Positions 41,629 to 56,200 of a stretch of 64,000 nucleotides of DNA are shown here, piece by piece. The notes under the pieces are model-generated. The model ran no database searches, was not told where the DNA came from, and saw only the letters and a program-made list of their open reading frames with translations. Numbering within the stretch: the first letter of the stretch is position 1; the number at the start of each line of letters is the position of its first letter. This stretch comes from Chloranthus sessilifolius. Taxonomy: Eukaryota > Streptophyta > Magnoliopsida > Chloranthales > Chloranthaceae. The stretch lies in assembly GCA_021018995.1 (NCBI GenBank), contig CM037588.1, positions 85,843,765 through 85,907,764 of the forward strand, given 5' to 3'. Made by a program: the position numbers and the translations under genes.

Positions 41629-44600
41629 CACTCTTTAACACGAATGCTTGAACATGAATGCTTGAATGTGAATGCTTGAAAGTCAATGCCTGAACATGAA
41701 TGCATGAACAGAAACGCTTGAATGTGAATGCCAGATCGTGAATGGTCGAACGTGAGTGGTCGAACATGAATGCTTGAACATGAATGCTTGAACATGAATG
41801 CATGAACCTGAATGCTTGAAAATGAATACTTGATAGATAGTGACGTAAACATGAATGCTCGAACGTGAATGCTTTAACATGAATGCTTGAACATGAATGC
41901 TAAAACATGAATGTTTGATAGATAGTGACATGCTTGAACGTTAATGCTTGAACGTGAATGCTTGAAATTGAATGCTTGAACCTGAATGCTTGAACATGAA
42001 TGCTTGAACATAAATACTTGAACATGGATCCTTGAATATGAATGCTTGATAGATAGTCACACGCTCAAATGTGAATGCTCGAACATGACTGCTTGCTTGT
42101 GAATGCTTCAACATCAATGTTTTCTAGATAGTCACACGCTTAAACGTGAATGCTTGAACAGGACTCCTTGCACGTGAATGATTGAATGTGAATGCTTGAA
42201 CGTGAATGCTTGGACAGGATTGCTTGAACATGAATGCTTGAATGTGAATGCTTGAACATGAATACTTGAACATGAATGCTTGAACATGAATGCTTGAATG
42301 TGAATGCTTGAAAGTCAATGGCTGAACATGAATGCATGAACACAAATGCTTGAATGTGAATGCCAGATCGTGAATGATCGAACGTGAGTGGTCGAACATG
42401 AATGCTTGAACATGAATGCATGAACCTGAATGCTTGAAAATGAATGCTTGATAGATAGTGACGTAAACATGAATGCTCGAACGTGAATGCTTTAACATGA
42501 ATGCTAAAACATGAATGTTTGATAGATAGTGACATGCTTGAAATTGAATGCTTGAACCTGAATGCTTGAATGTGATTGCATGAACATGAATGCTTGAACG
42601 TGAATGCCTGAACATAAATACTTGAACATGGATCCTTGAATGTGCATGCTTGATAGATAGTCACACGCTCATACGTGAATGCTCGAACATGACTGCTTGC
42701 TTGTGAATGCTTAAACATCAAAATTTTTTAGATAGTCACACGCTTAAATGTGAATGCTTGAACAGGACTCCTTGCATGTGAATGATTGAATGTGAATGCT
42801 TGAACATGAATGCTTGGACGTGATTCCTTGAGCATGAATGCTTGAATGTGAATGCTTGAACATGAATACTTGAACATGAATGCTTGAACGTGAATGCTCG
42901 ATAGATAGTGACACACTTGAACGCGAATGCTTGTACATGTGAATGCTAATGCTTGAACATGGATGCTCATACGTGAATGCTCTAACGTGAATGCATGAAC
43001 TTAAATGCTTGAACATGAATGCTTGAGAGATAGTGAATTGCTTCACATTGAATACTCAAACATGAATGCTTTAACGTGATTGCTTCAATGTGAATGTTGG
43101 AACGGGAATGCTTGAACCTGTATGCTTGAACGTGATTCCTAGAACGTGAATGCTTGAACATGAATGCTAGAAAGTGAATACATGAACATCAATGCTTGAA
43201 CATTAATGCTTGAAAAATAAAGCTTGATAGAGAGTGACATGCTTGGACGTGAATTCTTGAAATTGAATGCTTGAACCTGAATGCTTGAACGTGAATGCTT
43301 GAACGAGATTGCTTGAATGTCAATACTTGAATGAGATGGCTTGAATGTGAATGTTTGAACGTTAATACCTAAACATGGATGCCTTAACATGAATGCTTGA
43401 TAGATAGTGAATGCTTTAACGTGAACGCTTGAACGTGAATTCCTAAACGTGATTGCTTGAATGTGAAATCTTGAAAATGAAAGCTTAAATGTGAATGCAA
43501 GATTTATAGTGATAGGCTTTAGCGGGAATGCTTGAACATGAATGCTGGAACATGAATGCTTGAATGTGAATGGTTGAACGTGAATGCTTGAACACGAATG
43601 ATTGAATGTGAATGCTTGAACCTGATTGCTCGAAAATGAATCCTTGAACAAGAATGCTTGAACGTGAATGCTTGATCATGAATGATCGAACCTGAATGCA
43701 TGAACATGAATGCTTGAGCATTAATGCTCGAACGTGAATGCTTGACCATGAATGCTTGAAAATGAATGCTCAAACATGAATGCTCGAATGTGAATGCTCG
43801 AACATGAATGGTTGAACGTGAATGCTTGATAGATAGTGACATGCTCGAACGTAAATGTCTGAATGTGAATGCTTAAATTGAATGCTTGAACCTAAATGCT
43901 TGAACGTGATTGTTGGAACATGAATGCTGGAACATGAATGCTTGAACGGGAATGCTTGAACGTGAATGCTTGAACGAGAATGCTTGATAGATAGTCACAT
44001 GCTTAAACGTGAATGCTTGATAGATAGTCACATGCTTAAACGTGAATGCTTGATAGATAGTCACACTTCTTAAAACTGAATGCTTGAACATTACAGCTTG
44101 CACGTGAATTCTAGAATGTGAATGCTTGGACGTGATTGCTTGAACTTGAATTCTTGAATGTGAATGCTTGAGCATAAGTACTTGAACATGAATTGTTGAA
44201 TGTGAATGCTCGACAGATAGTGACACGTTTGAACGTGGATGATTGAACATGTGAATGCTTGAACGTGTAAATGCTTGAATGTGAATGCTCGAACGTGAAT
44301 GCTCGTACATGAATGCTTGAACGCCAATGCTTAAACGTGAATGCTTGAACTTGAATGTTTGTACATGAATGCTTGAAAATGAATGCTTGAGAGATAGAGA
44401 AATGCTTGAGCGTGAATTCTTGAAATGGAATGCTTGATCCTGAATGCAGGACCGTGAATGCTTCAATGTGATTGCTTGAACATGAATTTTGGATCATGAA
44501 TGCTTGAGCCTGAATGTTTAAACCTGAATGCTTTAATCGGAATACTTGAACATGATTGCTGGAACGTGAATGCTTGAACATGAATGCTCAAGCGTGAAAG

Positions 44601-47600
44601 ATCGATCATGAATGCTTGATCATGAAAGCTTGATGTTGAATGCTTGAACTTGAATGCTTGAACGTGGTTGCTAGAACGTGAATGCGTTAAAATGAATGCT
44701 TGAATGTGAATGATCGAACATGAATGCTTGAACATGAATGCTTGAACGTGAATGCTTAATCCTGAATGCTTGAAAATGAACGCTTGATAGATAGTGACAT
44801 GCTTGAATGTGACTGCTGGAACGTGAATGCTTAAAGGTAAATCCTTATACCTGAATTCTTTAACGGGAAAGGTTGAACCTGAATATTTGAATGTGAATGC
44901 TTGAACATGAATGTTTGAATGTGAATGCTTAAACATGAATGCTTGAACGTGAATGCTTGAACATTAAAGCTTGAATGTGAATGCTTTATAGATAGTGACA
45001 CGCTTGAATGTGAATGCTTGATACATAGTTACATGCTTGAACGTCAATGCCTGAACGTGAATGCATGAACATGAATGTTTGAACATGAATGCTTGATTGA
45101 TAGTGTCACACTTGAACATGAATGCTTGATCGTGAATGCTTGAACGTGTGACTTCTCGAACGTGAATGCTAGAATGTGAGTGCTCGAGCATGAATGCTTG
45201 AACATGATTGCTTGAACCTGAATGCTTGAACATGAATGTTTGAGAAATAGTGAAATTCATGAACGTGAATGCTTGAACATGAACGTTTGAGAAATAGTGA
45301 AATTCATGAACGTGAATGCTTGAACATTTTTTCTTGAATGTGAACGCTGGAATGTGAATGCTTGAGCGTGATTGCTAAAACATAAATTCTTCAACATGAA
45401 TGCTCGGACATGATTGATTGTACATGAATGCTTAAACCAGGATGCTTGTACCTGAATGTTTGAATGTGATTGCTTGAACGTAAATACTTGAATGTGAAGG
45501 CTTGAACGAGAATGCTTGAACGTGAATGATTGGACGTGAATACTTGAACGTGGATGCCTGAACGTGAATGCTTGAACACTAATGCTTGCACGTGAATGCT
45601 GGAATGTGATTGCTTGAATGTCAAAGCTTGTACCAGAATGCTTGAATGTGATTGCTTGACCTTGAATACTTGAATGTGAATGCTTGAACATGAATGTTAT
45701 ATAGATAGTGACATGCTTGAATGTGAATGCTTCATAGATAGTTACACGCTTGAACGTGAATGTTTGAACTTCAATGCTTGAACGTGTGAATTCTTGAATG
45801 GGAATGCTTGAACCTGAATTATTGAACGTGAATGCTTGAACATGAATGCTTGAACGTGAATGCTTGATCATCTATGCTTGAACGTGAATGCTTGAACATG
45901 AATGCTTGAATGTCAATGCTTGATTGATAGTGACACGCATTAATGTGAATGCTTGATAGATTGTTAAATGCTTTCATGTGATGCGCTTTAATGTGAATGC
46001 TTGAACATGAATGTTAGAATTTTGATCTTGGAATGTGAACGCATGAACAAGAATGCTTGAACGTGAATGCTTGATTGATAGTGACACGCTTGAACGTTAA
46101 TGCTTGCATGTGAGGGCTTGAGCGTGACTGCTGAACATGAATGCTTGAACATGAATGTTTGAACTCGAATGCTTGAATGTGAATGCTTAAACATGAATGT
46201 TTGATAGATAGTGACACGCTTGAACGTGATTGACTTAACAAAAATGCTTGAATGCGAATTCTTGAGCATGAATGCTTGAAAATGAATGCTTGAATTTGAA
46301 TGCATGTTTGATATTGACACACTTTAACATCAATGCTTGAACAAGATTGTTGGAACATGAATGCTTGAATGTGAATGCTTGAACATCAATATTTGAACGC
46401 GAATGCTTGAACATGAATGCTTGAACGAGAATGCTTGATCATGAATGATCCAACGTCAATGGCCGAACATGAATGCTTGAACCGGAATGCTTGAAAATGA
46501 ATGCTTGATAGATGGTGACATGAACATGAATGCTCGAACATGAATGCTTTAACCTGAATGCTTTAACATGAATACTTGAGCGTTAATGCTTGAACGTGAA
46601 TGCTTGAAATTGAATGCTTGAACCTGAATGCTTGAACGTGATTGCATGAATATGAATGCTTGAACGTGAATGTTTGACCATAAATACTTGAACATGGATG
46701 CTTGAACGTGAATGCTTGATAAATAGTCACACACTTAAACGTGAATGCTTGAATATTACTTCTTGATTGTGAATGATTGAATATGAATGCTTGGACATGA
46801 TTGCTTGAACGAGAATGCTTGGATGCGAATGCTTGAACATGAATCCTTGAATGTGAATGCACGATAGACAATGACATGCTTAAATGCGCATGCTTGAATG
46901 TGTGAATGCTTGAACATGAATGCTTAAACGTGAATGCTTGTACGTGAATGCTCTAATTTGAATGCTAAAACATGAATGCTTGAGCATGAACGCTTAAACC
47001 TGAATGCTTGAAAATGAATACTTGAGAGATAGTGAATTGCTCGAAATTGAATGCTTGAACATGAATGCTTGAACGTGATTGCTTCAACGTGAATGCTCTA
47101 ACCTAAATGCATGAACGTGATTCCTAGAACGTGAATGCTTGAACATGAATGCTCAAATGTGAATGCATGAACATGAATGCTTGAATGTGAATGCTTAAGC
47201 CTGAATGCTTGAAAATGAAAGTTTGATAGAAAGTGACATGCTTGGAGGTGAATTCTTGAAATTGAATGCTTGAACATGAATGCTTGAATGAGATTTCTTG
47301 AACGTGAATACTTGAATGTGATAGCTTGAATGTGAATGCTTGAACGTTAACACTTGAATATGGATGGCTTAACGTGAATGCTTGATGGATAGTGACACAC
47401 TTAAACGTAAATGCTTTAACAAGAATGCTTGAATGTGAATTCTTAAACGTGATTGCTGGAATGTGAATGCTTGAACGTGAATACAAGATTTATAATGACA
47501 CACTTTAGCGAGAATGCTTGAACATGAATGTTGGAACATGAATGCTTGAATGTGAATGCTTGAACAAGAATGCTTGAACATGAATGCTTGAACGTGAATG

Positions 47601-47837
47601 CTTGAACATGAAAGCTTGAATGTGAATGCTTTATAGATAGTGGCATTCTTGAACGTCAATGCTTGAACATGAATGCATGAATATGAATGCTTGAACGTGA
47701 ATGTTTGATTGATAGTGACACGCTTTAACATAAATGCTTTCACGTGAGGGCTTGAACATGATTGCTTGAACTTGAACGCTTGAACGTGAATGCTTGACCG
47801 TGTGAATTTTAAAACATGAATGCTCGAATGTAAATGT
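41629..47837. repeat. 14-bp satellite array, block 1
   Basis: Head-to-tail GAATGCTTGAACGT with frequent ACAT and ATGT variants. Irregular interruptions of the form GCTTGATAGATAGTGACAC break the 14-bp phase by about five bases. A repeat of about 605 bp is visible inside 41630-42740: the GATAGATAGTGACGT context at 41833 and 42451, and CACACGCTTAAA at 42131 and 42739. No gene. Minus-strand open frames reading HSRSSIHVQAF-like repeats are by-products of the period. Confidence 0.95.
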
Positions 47838-48324
47838 TGTTGCGGCCCCAGTGTGCTTACTTTATTTGTTGGTGGTAAAAGCAATTTAAAATCAAAGTAA
47901 AATAGGGGATGGAATCAGCACAACTGAGAAATCCTAGACCTGTAAGATACAGGGTCCATTTGTAGCAAGTTTTGATAAGTAAGAGTTTGTCCCACAGGGA
48001 AAGGCGATCTATAGCTCCAAGGGAGCCATCTCTAGTAGTCCCTCCAGATCTAACTACAGATCTGGCAGTCCTAAAAGGAAGGGAGTTTAGGGTCACTTAT
48101 TCTAAATATTCTAAGGTAGCCTAATGAATTAACTACAGAAAGGGTTGAGAAGATGGATGGAGTGTGGGAAAATAAATATAAAAGGGTGAGAAATGTGCTA
48201 TTGGGTTCAGATCTGTTGGAATTTATGACTCAGATCTAGGTCTGCTGTTATAAAAATCCTGTCCAATGGCTACATTATCACCAAAGAGGAGAAAGAATCC
48301 AACTCATCCCTGTGCCATGATCCA

Positions 48325-49190
48325 ATCCTTTAAGGTTATAACCTGTCCACTTGAATGGTCACAGACTATCCCATAGGGGAACCACAATCCAGAAATGGGT
48401 CAAAATAAGTTAATCATTGTAGGCACTACTTCATCCAGGCTACAAGCTCGTGAATCCATAGGGAACCTCAACCTCTAAAGCTCTATGTGTGGGGCTAAGG
48501 CTGTATAGGACCATGATAGCCCAGACACATAGAACCTGCAAGAGATTGAGTACCACCTTAGATCTAGCTGTCCATTGCTTGAGTGGGACTACAATGGTCT
48601 AGTCACAAGCCTACAATCTCCATACCCAGATCAGATCTGCCATCTGATGGCGGGTCTATACTAATATAGGGGAGTCTGCCTCTGTGCAATCTCCTACCAG
48701 GCTACAAGCTCAGGCTCGGAGAAAAAGGATCCATTTTGGATCGGCGAATTGGATTCACCCTAAGGCTATAACTTGTCCACTTAAATGGTCACAGACTATC
48801 CCAGAGGCTATCCTCCTCACAGAGCCCAAAATAAAATAAGAATATTGCTGCCACCACCATGGTCACAAGGCTACCAGCTCAGGCTTCCATGGGGATTTCA
48901 GATCTAGTGGGTCCTGTGGTGGGGATAAGGCTATATTGAACCATGATAGCCCAGACACATAGGTCACTTGGATCTGAATGAGTCCTTAGAATCAGTCCTC
49001 CATTACTTTGAATCACAGCCAAAGCAATGGCGGATCACAAGGCAGCAGCCTTGCACAGAACAACTCACAAACACACGAATCCCATAAAAGTACAACACCT
49101 AATCACAAATTCCATTAATCTAATCTCAATAGACATACATAGGCATGGCCAGCAAGGGCTGGGCCATGGAGAGAAAGAAAGAGAGAAAGG
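48325..49190 (+). repeat. Internal duplication of about 430 bp in the solo-LTR-like sequence
   Basis: TAACCTGTCCACTTGAATGG with CACAGACTATCCCA near 48340 recurs near 48768, and CATGATAGCCCAGACACATA near 48510 recurs near 48940. Present in both copies of the insert. Confidence 0.7.
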
Positions 49191-49544
49191 AAAACTACTT
49201 ACAACTATAGAAGAACAGAAAAGAAAAAAATCTCAGATCTCTTATCAGTGATAAAGTCTGAGCTCTTCCGCCGGGGTTTAAGTCTAAAAGCTCCTCCAGT
49301 CCCCTAAACCTAAACCAGGCTTAGGTTTATATAGCAGTGGGTGTGGTAGCGCATTAGGGTTAGGAAACCCTAATTTCAGCGATGCCACATGGCCTATTAA
49401 TGATCCTTGGATGCCTCGAGGTGCGTGCATAGAGATTTGAGCGTGGGAGTGCGTGCCCTAATCCTTGGAAATTCCTAGAAAGTCCTCTATAGAATGATGG
49501 AAGTTGGAGTTCAGAGCTTTGCCAGGTTGCAATCGATTCTCAGA

Positions 49545-50060
49545 CTTGTCGCGTGGTAGCACTGACTTCACGAGGATGAGTTAGCATTAAAACTTCAGAC
49601 GTCGCGGGGTTGTAGCTTCTTAATGCTTTGAGCAGTCGCGAGGTAGATAGTTAAGCTCTCGCTAGATTGAGCTTCGCGAGGTTGGATTGCTACTTGTGAA
49701 TAGCACGAGAACTGCGCGAGAATTCCATTTCACAATAGATATTCGCGAGGCTAACTTTGGCTTCGCGAGGCTGCTTTCTTCCTGAACAGCGTGAGAACTA
49801 CGCGAGAAGTTCACTTCTTAATGGAACTTCGCGAGGCTCTTCGCGATAGCTTTGGGGCTTTTTTGAATTGTGTGACAGCTCCTCTTGACATTTGCATCCC
49901 GTGGCTATTGCACGACAGCTGTGCGAGGCGGGGTTCTGAAGCTAGTCTGTCACTCAATTGCGCGAGAAGTTGTTGTGAAGTCTTGGGACTTCGCGAGGAC
50001 TGTGTGAAGCATATTTTTCTAAATCCTCTGGAGCTTTGTCAGCTGTGCGAGGCTTGCCTC
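49545..50060 (+). repeat. Cluster of CGCGAG motifs, copy 1
   Basis: At least ten occurrences of CGCGAG or close forms (CTTCGCGAGGC, GCGCGAGAA, TTCGCGATA), unusually CpG-rich for this window. It lies downstream of the TATA-like site. The same cluster is at 60000-60515. Confidence 0.65.
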
Positions 50061-50252
50061 AGGTCTGGATTCATGGCCCATTCTTCTGAGGGACTTCTAG
50101 TGCCAATACAGGCTCCTTAACATGATTTATGGCCTTATTGCACTGCTGTTTATTATCTACCAAAAACACTTAACAAACCTTTATTAGATGGCTAAGGGTC
50201 TAATCAAAGGCTAAGTTAAGGGGTGAAAAGTGGTACTTTTTAGGTCTTAACA

Positions 50253-53200
50253 AATGCTCAAGCATGAATGCTTGAACATGAATGTTTGAGAGAGAGTGAA
50301 ATGCATGAACATGAATGCTTGAAATTGAATGTTTGAACCAGAATGCTTGAACGTGAATGCTTGAACATGAACACTGGAACATGAATGCTTGAACCAGAAT
50401 GCTTGAACGTGATTGCTAAAACGTAAATTCTTGAACATGAATGCACAAACATGATTGCTTGTACGTGAATGCTTAGACCCGGATGCTTGTACCTGAATGC
50501 TTGAACGTGATTGCTTGAACATGAATACTTGAAGGTGAAGGCTTGAAGAAGAATGCTTGAACGTGAATGTTTGGACGTGAATACTTGAACGTGGATGCCT
50601 GAACATGAATGCTTGATAGACAATGATACTCTTAAATGTGAATGCTTGAACATGAATGCTTGCACGTGAATGCTGGAACGTGACATGCTTGAATGTGAAT
50701 GCTCGACAGATAGTGACATTCTTGAACGTGAATGATTGAATGTGAGAATGCTTGAACGTGAATGATTGAACATGAACGCTCTAACATGAATGCTTGTAGA
50801 TGAATGCTTGAACATGAATGCTTGAACGTGAATGCTTGAATGTTTAAACATGAATGCATGAGAGAGAGTGAAATGCTTGAACGTGAATGCTTCAAATTGA
50901 ATGCTTGAACCCGAATGCATGACCGTGTATGCTGGAACATGATTGGTCGAACATGAATGCTTGAACATGAATGCTCAAACGTGAATGATCGAACATGCAT
51001 GCTTGAACATGAAAGCTTGATGCTGAATGCTTGAACTTGAATGGTTGAAGTGGAATGCTTGAACGTGATTACTAGAACGTGAATGCTTGAATGTGAATGA
51101 TCGAACATGAATGCTTGAACATGAATGCTTAAACGTGAATGCTTAAACCTAAATGCTTGAAAATGAATGCTTGAAAGATACTGACATGTTTGAACGTGAA
51201 TGCTTGACCGTAAATTCTTGTACCTGAATTCTTGAACAGGAAAGCTTGAACCCGAATATTTGAACGTGAATGCTTGAACATGAATGCTTGAATGTGAATG
51301 CTTAAACATGAATGCTTGAACGTGAATGCTTGAAAATGAAAGATTGAATGTGAATGCTTTATAGATAGTGACACGCTTGAATGTGAATGCTTGATACATA
51401 GTTACACGCTAGAACGTCAATGTTTGAATGTGAACGCATGAACATGAATGCTTGAATGTGAATGCTTGATTGATAGTGACACGCTTGAATGTCAATTCTT
51501 ACACGGGAGGGCTTGAACGTGATTGCTTGAACATGAATGCTTGAACATGAATGCTTGAACGGGTGAATTCTCAAACGTGAATGTTCGAACATGAATGCTT
51601 GAACATGAATGCTTGAACGTGAATGCTTGAACTTGAATGCTTGAACATGAATGCCTAAAAATGGATGTTTGAGAGATAGTGAAAAGCTTGAACGTGAATG
51701 CTTGAAATTGAATGTTTGAACTTGAATGCTTGAACGTGAATGCTTGAAATTGAATGTTTGAACCTAAATGCTTGAACGTTATTGCTTAAATGTGAATGCT
51801 AGAACGTGAATGCTTGAATGTGATTGCTAGAACGTAAATTCTTCAACATGAATGCTCGAATAAGAAAGCATGTACGTGAATGTTTAAACCTGAATGCTTG
51901 TACCGCAAATGCTTGAACGTGATTGCTTGAACGTGAATACTTGAATGTGAAGGCTTGAACGAGAATGCTTGAACGAGAATGCTTGAACGTGAATGCTTGG
52001 ACGTGAATACTTGAACTTAGATGCCTGAACGTGAATGTTTGATAGATAGTGACACTCAAAAATATGAATGCTTGAACGTGAATGCTTGCACCTGAAAGCT
52101 TGAACGTGATTTCTTGACTGTGAATACTTGAACATGAATGCTTGAACGTGAATTCTTGAATGTGAATGCTTGAACAGGAATGCTTGAACGTGAATGCTTG
52201 AACATGACTGCTTGCACGTGAATGCTTTAATGTGAGTGCTTGATAGATAGTCACACGCTTATATGTGAATGCTTCAACATGATTGCTTGCGCGTGAATAC
52301 TTGAACATGAATTCTTGAACGTGAATGCTTCAACGTGATTGCTTGAACGTTAATGCTTGAATGTGAATGCTTGAACTTGAATACTTGAACATGAATGCTT
52401 GAACATGAATGCTCGATAAAATATGACACGCTTGAACTTGAATGCCTGAACATGAATGCATGAACGTCAATGCTCGACAGATAGTGACACGCTTGAACAA
52501 GAATGCTTGAACGTGTGAAAGCTTTAACATGAATGCATGAACGTGAATGCTTGAACTTGAATGCTCGAACGTGAACGCATGAACATGAATTCTTGAACCA
52601 GAATGCATGAACATGAATGCTTGAAAATGAATGCTTCAGAGATAGTGAAATGCCTGAACGTGAATGCTCTAAATTGAATGCGTGAGCCTGAATGCTTGGA
52701 TGTGAATTCTTGAGCGTCATTGCTTGATAGTGAATGCTTGAACCTGAATGCTTGAACGTTATTGCTAGAATGTGAATGCTTGAACATGAATGCTTGAATG
52801 TGAATGATCGAACATGAACGCTTGAACATGATTGCATGAACCTGATTGCTTGAACGTGAATGCGTGAATGTGAATGCTTGATTGATAGTGACAAACTTTG
52901 ACATGAATGCCTGAACGTGAATCCTTGAACATGAATGCTTGAATGTGAATGCTTGACAGATAGTGAAACGCTTGAACGGGAATGCTAGAACATGAATTCT
53001 TGAACGTGAATGCTTGAACATGAATGCCTGAATGTGAATGCTTGAACCGAAATGCTTGACCGTGAATGGTTGAATTTGAATGCTTGAACGTGAATGCGTG
53101 AACATGATTACCTGAAGATGGCTGCTTGAACGTTAATGCTTGATAGATAGTGAGAACACAAATGCTCGAGCGTGAATGCTGGAACATGAATGCTTGATAG

Positions 53201-56200
53201 AATGTGAATGCTTGAAAATGAATGCTAGAGTGTAAATTCTTGAACTTGAATGATTGAACGTGAATGCTTGAACATGAATGCTTGAGCGTGAATTCTTGAA
53301 TTAGAATGCCTGAACGTAAATGCTTGAACCTAAATGCTAGAACAAGAATGTTTGAACCTAAATCCTCATATGTGAATGCTTGAACTAGAATGCTAGAACA
53401 TGAATGATGGAACATGACTGCTTGAATGTGAATGCTCAAACGTGAATGCCTGAATGTGAATGTTAGAGCGTGAATCCTTGAAAGTGAATACAAAAACATG
53501 AATTCTTTAACATGAATGCTGGAACATGAATTCTAGAATATGAATGTTTCAATGTGAACGCTTGAATATGAATGCTTGAACCTAAATGCTTGAACGTGAA
53601 GCTTTGAACATGAATGCTTGAATATAAATGCTTGTACGTGAATGCTTGAACATGAATGCTGGAATGTGAATGTTGGAACTAGAATGCATGAACGTGAATG
53701 CTGGAATTTGAAGGCTTGAACCTGAACCTTGAACAGGAATGTTTGAAATTTAATGCTGGAACGTGAATGCTTGAATGGGAATACGTGAACGTGAATATTG
53801 GAACGTGAATGCTTGAATGTGAATGCTTGAACCTGAATGCTCGAATGTCAATGCTTGAATGTCAATGCTAGAACGTGAATGGTTGAACGTGAATGGTTGA
53901 ACGTGAATGCTTGATAGATAGTGACATGCTCGAACGTAAATGTCTGAATGTGAATGCTTGAACCTGAATGCTTGAACGTGATTGCTGGAACATGAATGCT
54001 GGAACATGAATGCTTGAACCTAAATGCTTGTACGTGAATGCTTGAACATGAATGCTGGAATGTGAATGTTGGAACTAGAATGCATGAACGTGAATGCTGG
54101 AATTTGAAGGCTTGAACCTGAACCTTGAACAGGAATGTTTGAAATTTAATGCTGGAACGTGAATGCTTGAATGGGAATACGTGAACGTGAATATTGGAAC
54201 GTGAATGCTTGAATGTGAATGCTTGAACCTGAATGCTCGAATGTCAATGCTTGAATGTCAATGCTAGAACGTGAATGGTTGAACATGAATGCTTGATAGA
54301 TAGTGACATGCTCGAACGTAAATGTCTGAATGTGAATGCTTAAATTGAATGCTTGAACCTGAATGCTTGAACGTGATTGCTGGAACATGAATCTTTGGAA
54401 CATGAATGCTTGAACGGGAATGCTTGAACGTGAATGCTTGAACGAGAATGCTTGATAGATAGCCACATGCTTACACGCCAATGCTTGATAGATAGTCACA
54501 TGCTTAACCGTGAATGCTTGATAGATAGTCACACTTCTTAAAATTGAATGCTTGAACATTGACTTGCCCGAATTCTAGAATGTGAATGCTTGGGCGTGAT
54601 TGCTTGAACTTGAATTCTTGAATGTGAATGCTTGAGCATAAGTACTTGAACATGAATTGTTGAATGTGAATGTTGATAGTGACACATTTGAGCGTGGATG
54701 ATTGAACATGTGAATGCTTGAACGTGTAAATGCTTGAATGTGAATGCTTGAATGTGAATGCTCAGCGTGAATGCTTGAATGCTTGAACTTGAATGTTTGA
54801 ACTTAAATGCTTGAAATGAATGCTTGAGAGATAGAGAAATGCTTGAACGTGAATTCTTGAAATGGAATGCTTGATCCTGAATGCAATGTGATTGCTTGAA
54901 CATGAATTCGGAACATGAATGCTTGAGCACAATGTTTAAACCTGAATGCTTTAATCGGAATACTTGAACATGATTCTTTGGAAAGTGAATGCTTGAACAT
55001 GAATGCTCAAGCGTGAAAGATCGATCATGAATGCTTGATCATGAAAGCTTGATGTTGAATGCTTGAACTTGAATGCTTGAACGTGGTTGCCAGAACGTGA
55101 ATGCGTTAAAATGAATGCTTGAATGTGAATGATCGAACATGAATGCTTGAACATGAATGCTTGAACGTGAATGCTTAATCCTGAATGCTTGAAAATGAAC
55201 GCTTGATAGATAGTGACATGCTTGAACGTGACTGCTGGAACGTGAATGCTTAAAGGTAAATCCTTATACCTGAATTCTTTAACGGGAAAGGTTGAACCTG
55301 AATATTTGAATGTGAATGCTTGAACATGAATGTTTGAATGTGAATGCTTAAACATGAATGCTTGAACGTGAATGCTTGAACATTAAAGCTTGAATGTGAA
55401 TGCTTTATAGATAGTGACACGCTTGAATGTGAATGCTTGATACATAGTTACATGCTTGAACGTCAATGCCTGAACGTGAATGCATGAACATGAATGTTTG
55501 AACATGAATGCTTGATTGATAGTGTCACACTTGAACATGAATGCTTGATCGTGAATGCTTGAACGTGTGACTTCTCGAACGTGAATGCTAGAATGTGAGT
55601 GCTCGAGCATGAATGCTTGAACATGATTGCTTGAACCTGAATGCTTGAACCTGAATGCTTGAACATGAATGTTTGAGAAATAGTGAAATTCATGAACGTG
55701 AATGCTTGAACCTGAATGCTTGAACATGAACGTTTGAGAAATAGTGAAATTCATGAACGTGAATGCTTGAACATTTTTTCTTGAATGTGAACGCTGGAAT
55801 GTGAATGCTTGAACCAAAATGCTTGAACGTGATTGCTAAAACATAAATTCTTCCACATGAATGCTCGGACATGATTGATTGTACATGAATGCTTAAACCA
55901 GGATGCTTGTACCTGAATGTTTGAATGTGATTGCTTGAACGTAAATACTTGAATGTGAAGGCTTGAACGAGAATGCTTGAACGTGAATGATTGGACGTGA
56001 ATACTTGAACGTGGATGCTGAGCGTGAATGCTTGAACACTAATGCCTGCACGTGAATGCTGGAATGTGATTGCTTGAACGTCAAAGCTTGTACCAGAATG
56101 CTTGAATGTGATTGCTTGACCTTGAATACTTGAATGTGAATGCTTGAACATGAATGTTATATAGATAGTGACATGCTTGAATGTGAATGCTTCATAGATA

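Larger units (their letters stand above)
47838..50252 (+). mobile_element. Candidate solo LTR inside the satellite, copy 1
   Basis: 2415 bp of non-satellite sequence from TGTTGCGGCC to GGTCTTAACA, flanked by AATGT on the left and AATGC on the right (4 of 5 match to a 5-bp target duplication). TG...CA ends, a TATA-like TTTATATAGC at 49327 and no long credible open frame fit a long LTR without interior. The lineage is not recognised. The strand is set by the TG...CA and TATA orientation only. Confidence 0.6.
43805..54270. repeat. Higher-order repeat, copy 1 (about 10.46 kb)
   Basis: Satellite, solo-LTR-like insert and satellite again recur with an offset of 10456-10469 bp: GCGGCCCC at 47843 and 58301, GGTCTTAACA at 50243 and 60698, GGTTGAATTT at 53068 and 63537. 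Boundaries are approximate because flanks are the same 14-bp satellite. Confidence 0.85.

Noticed and set aside
49027..49251. 74-codon open frame, repeated at 59482-59706
   Set aside because: Lies across the internal duplication of the LTR-like insert and has no motif or context.
49791..50120. 109-codon cysteine-rich open frame, repeated at 60246-60575
   Set aside because: Retained only because the two inserts are recent duplicates; it overlaps the CGCGAG cluster and has no recognised domain. Possible but unsupported.
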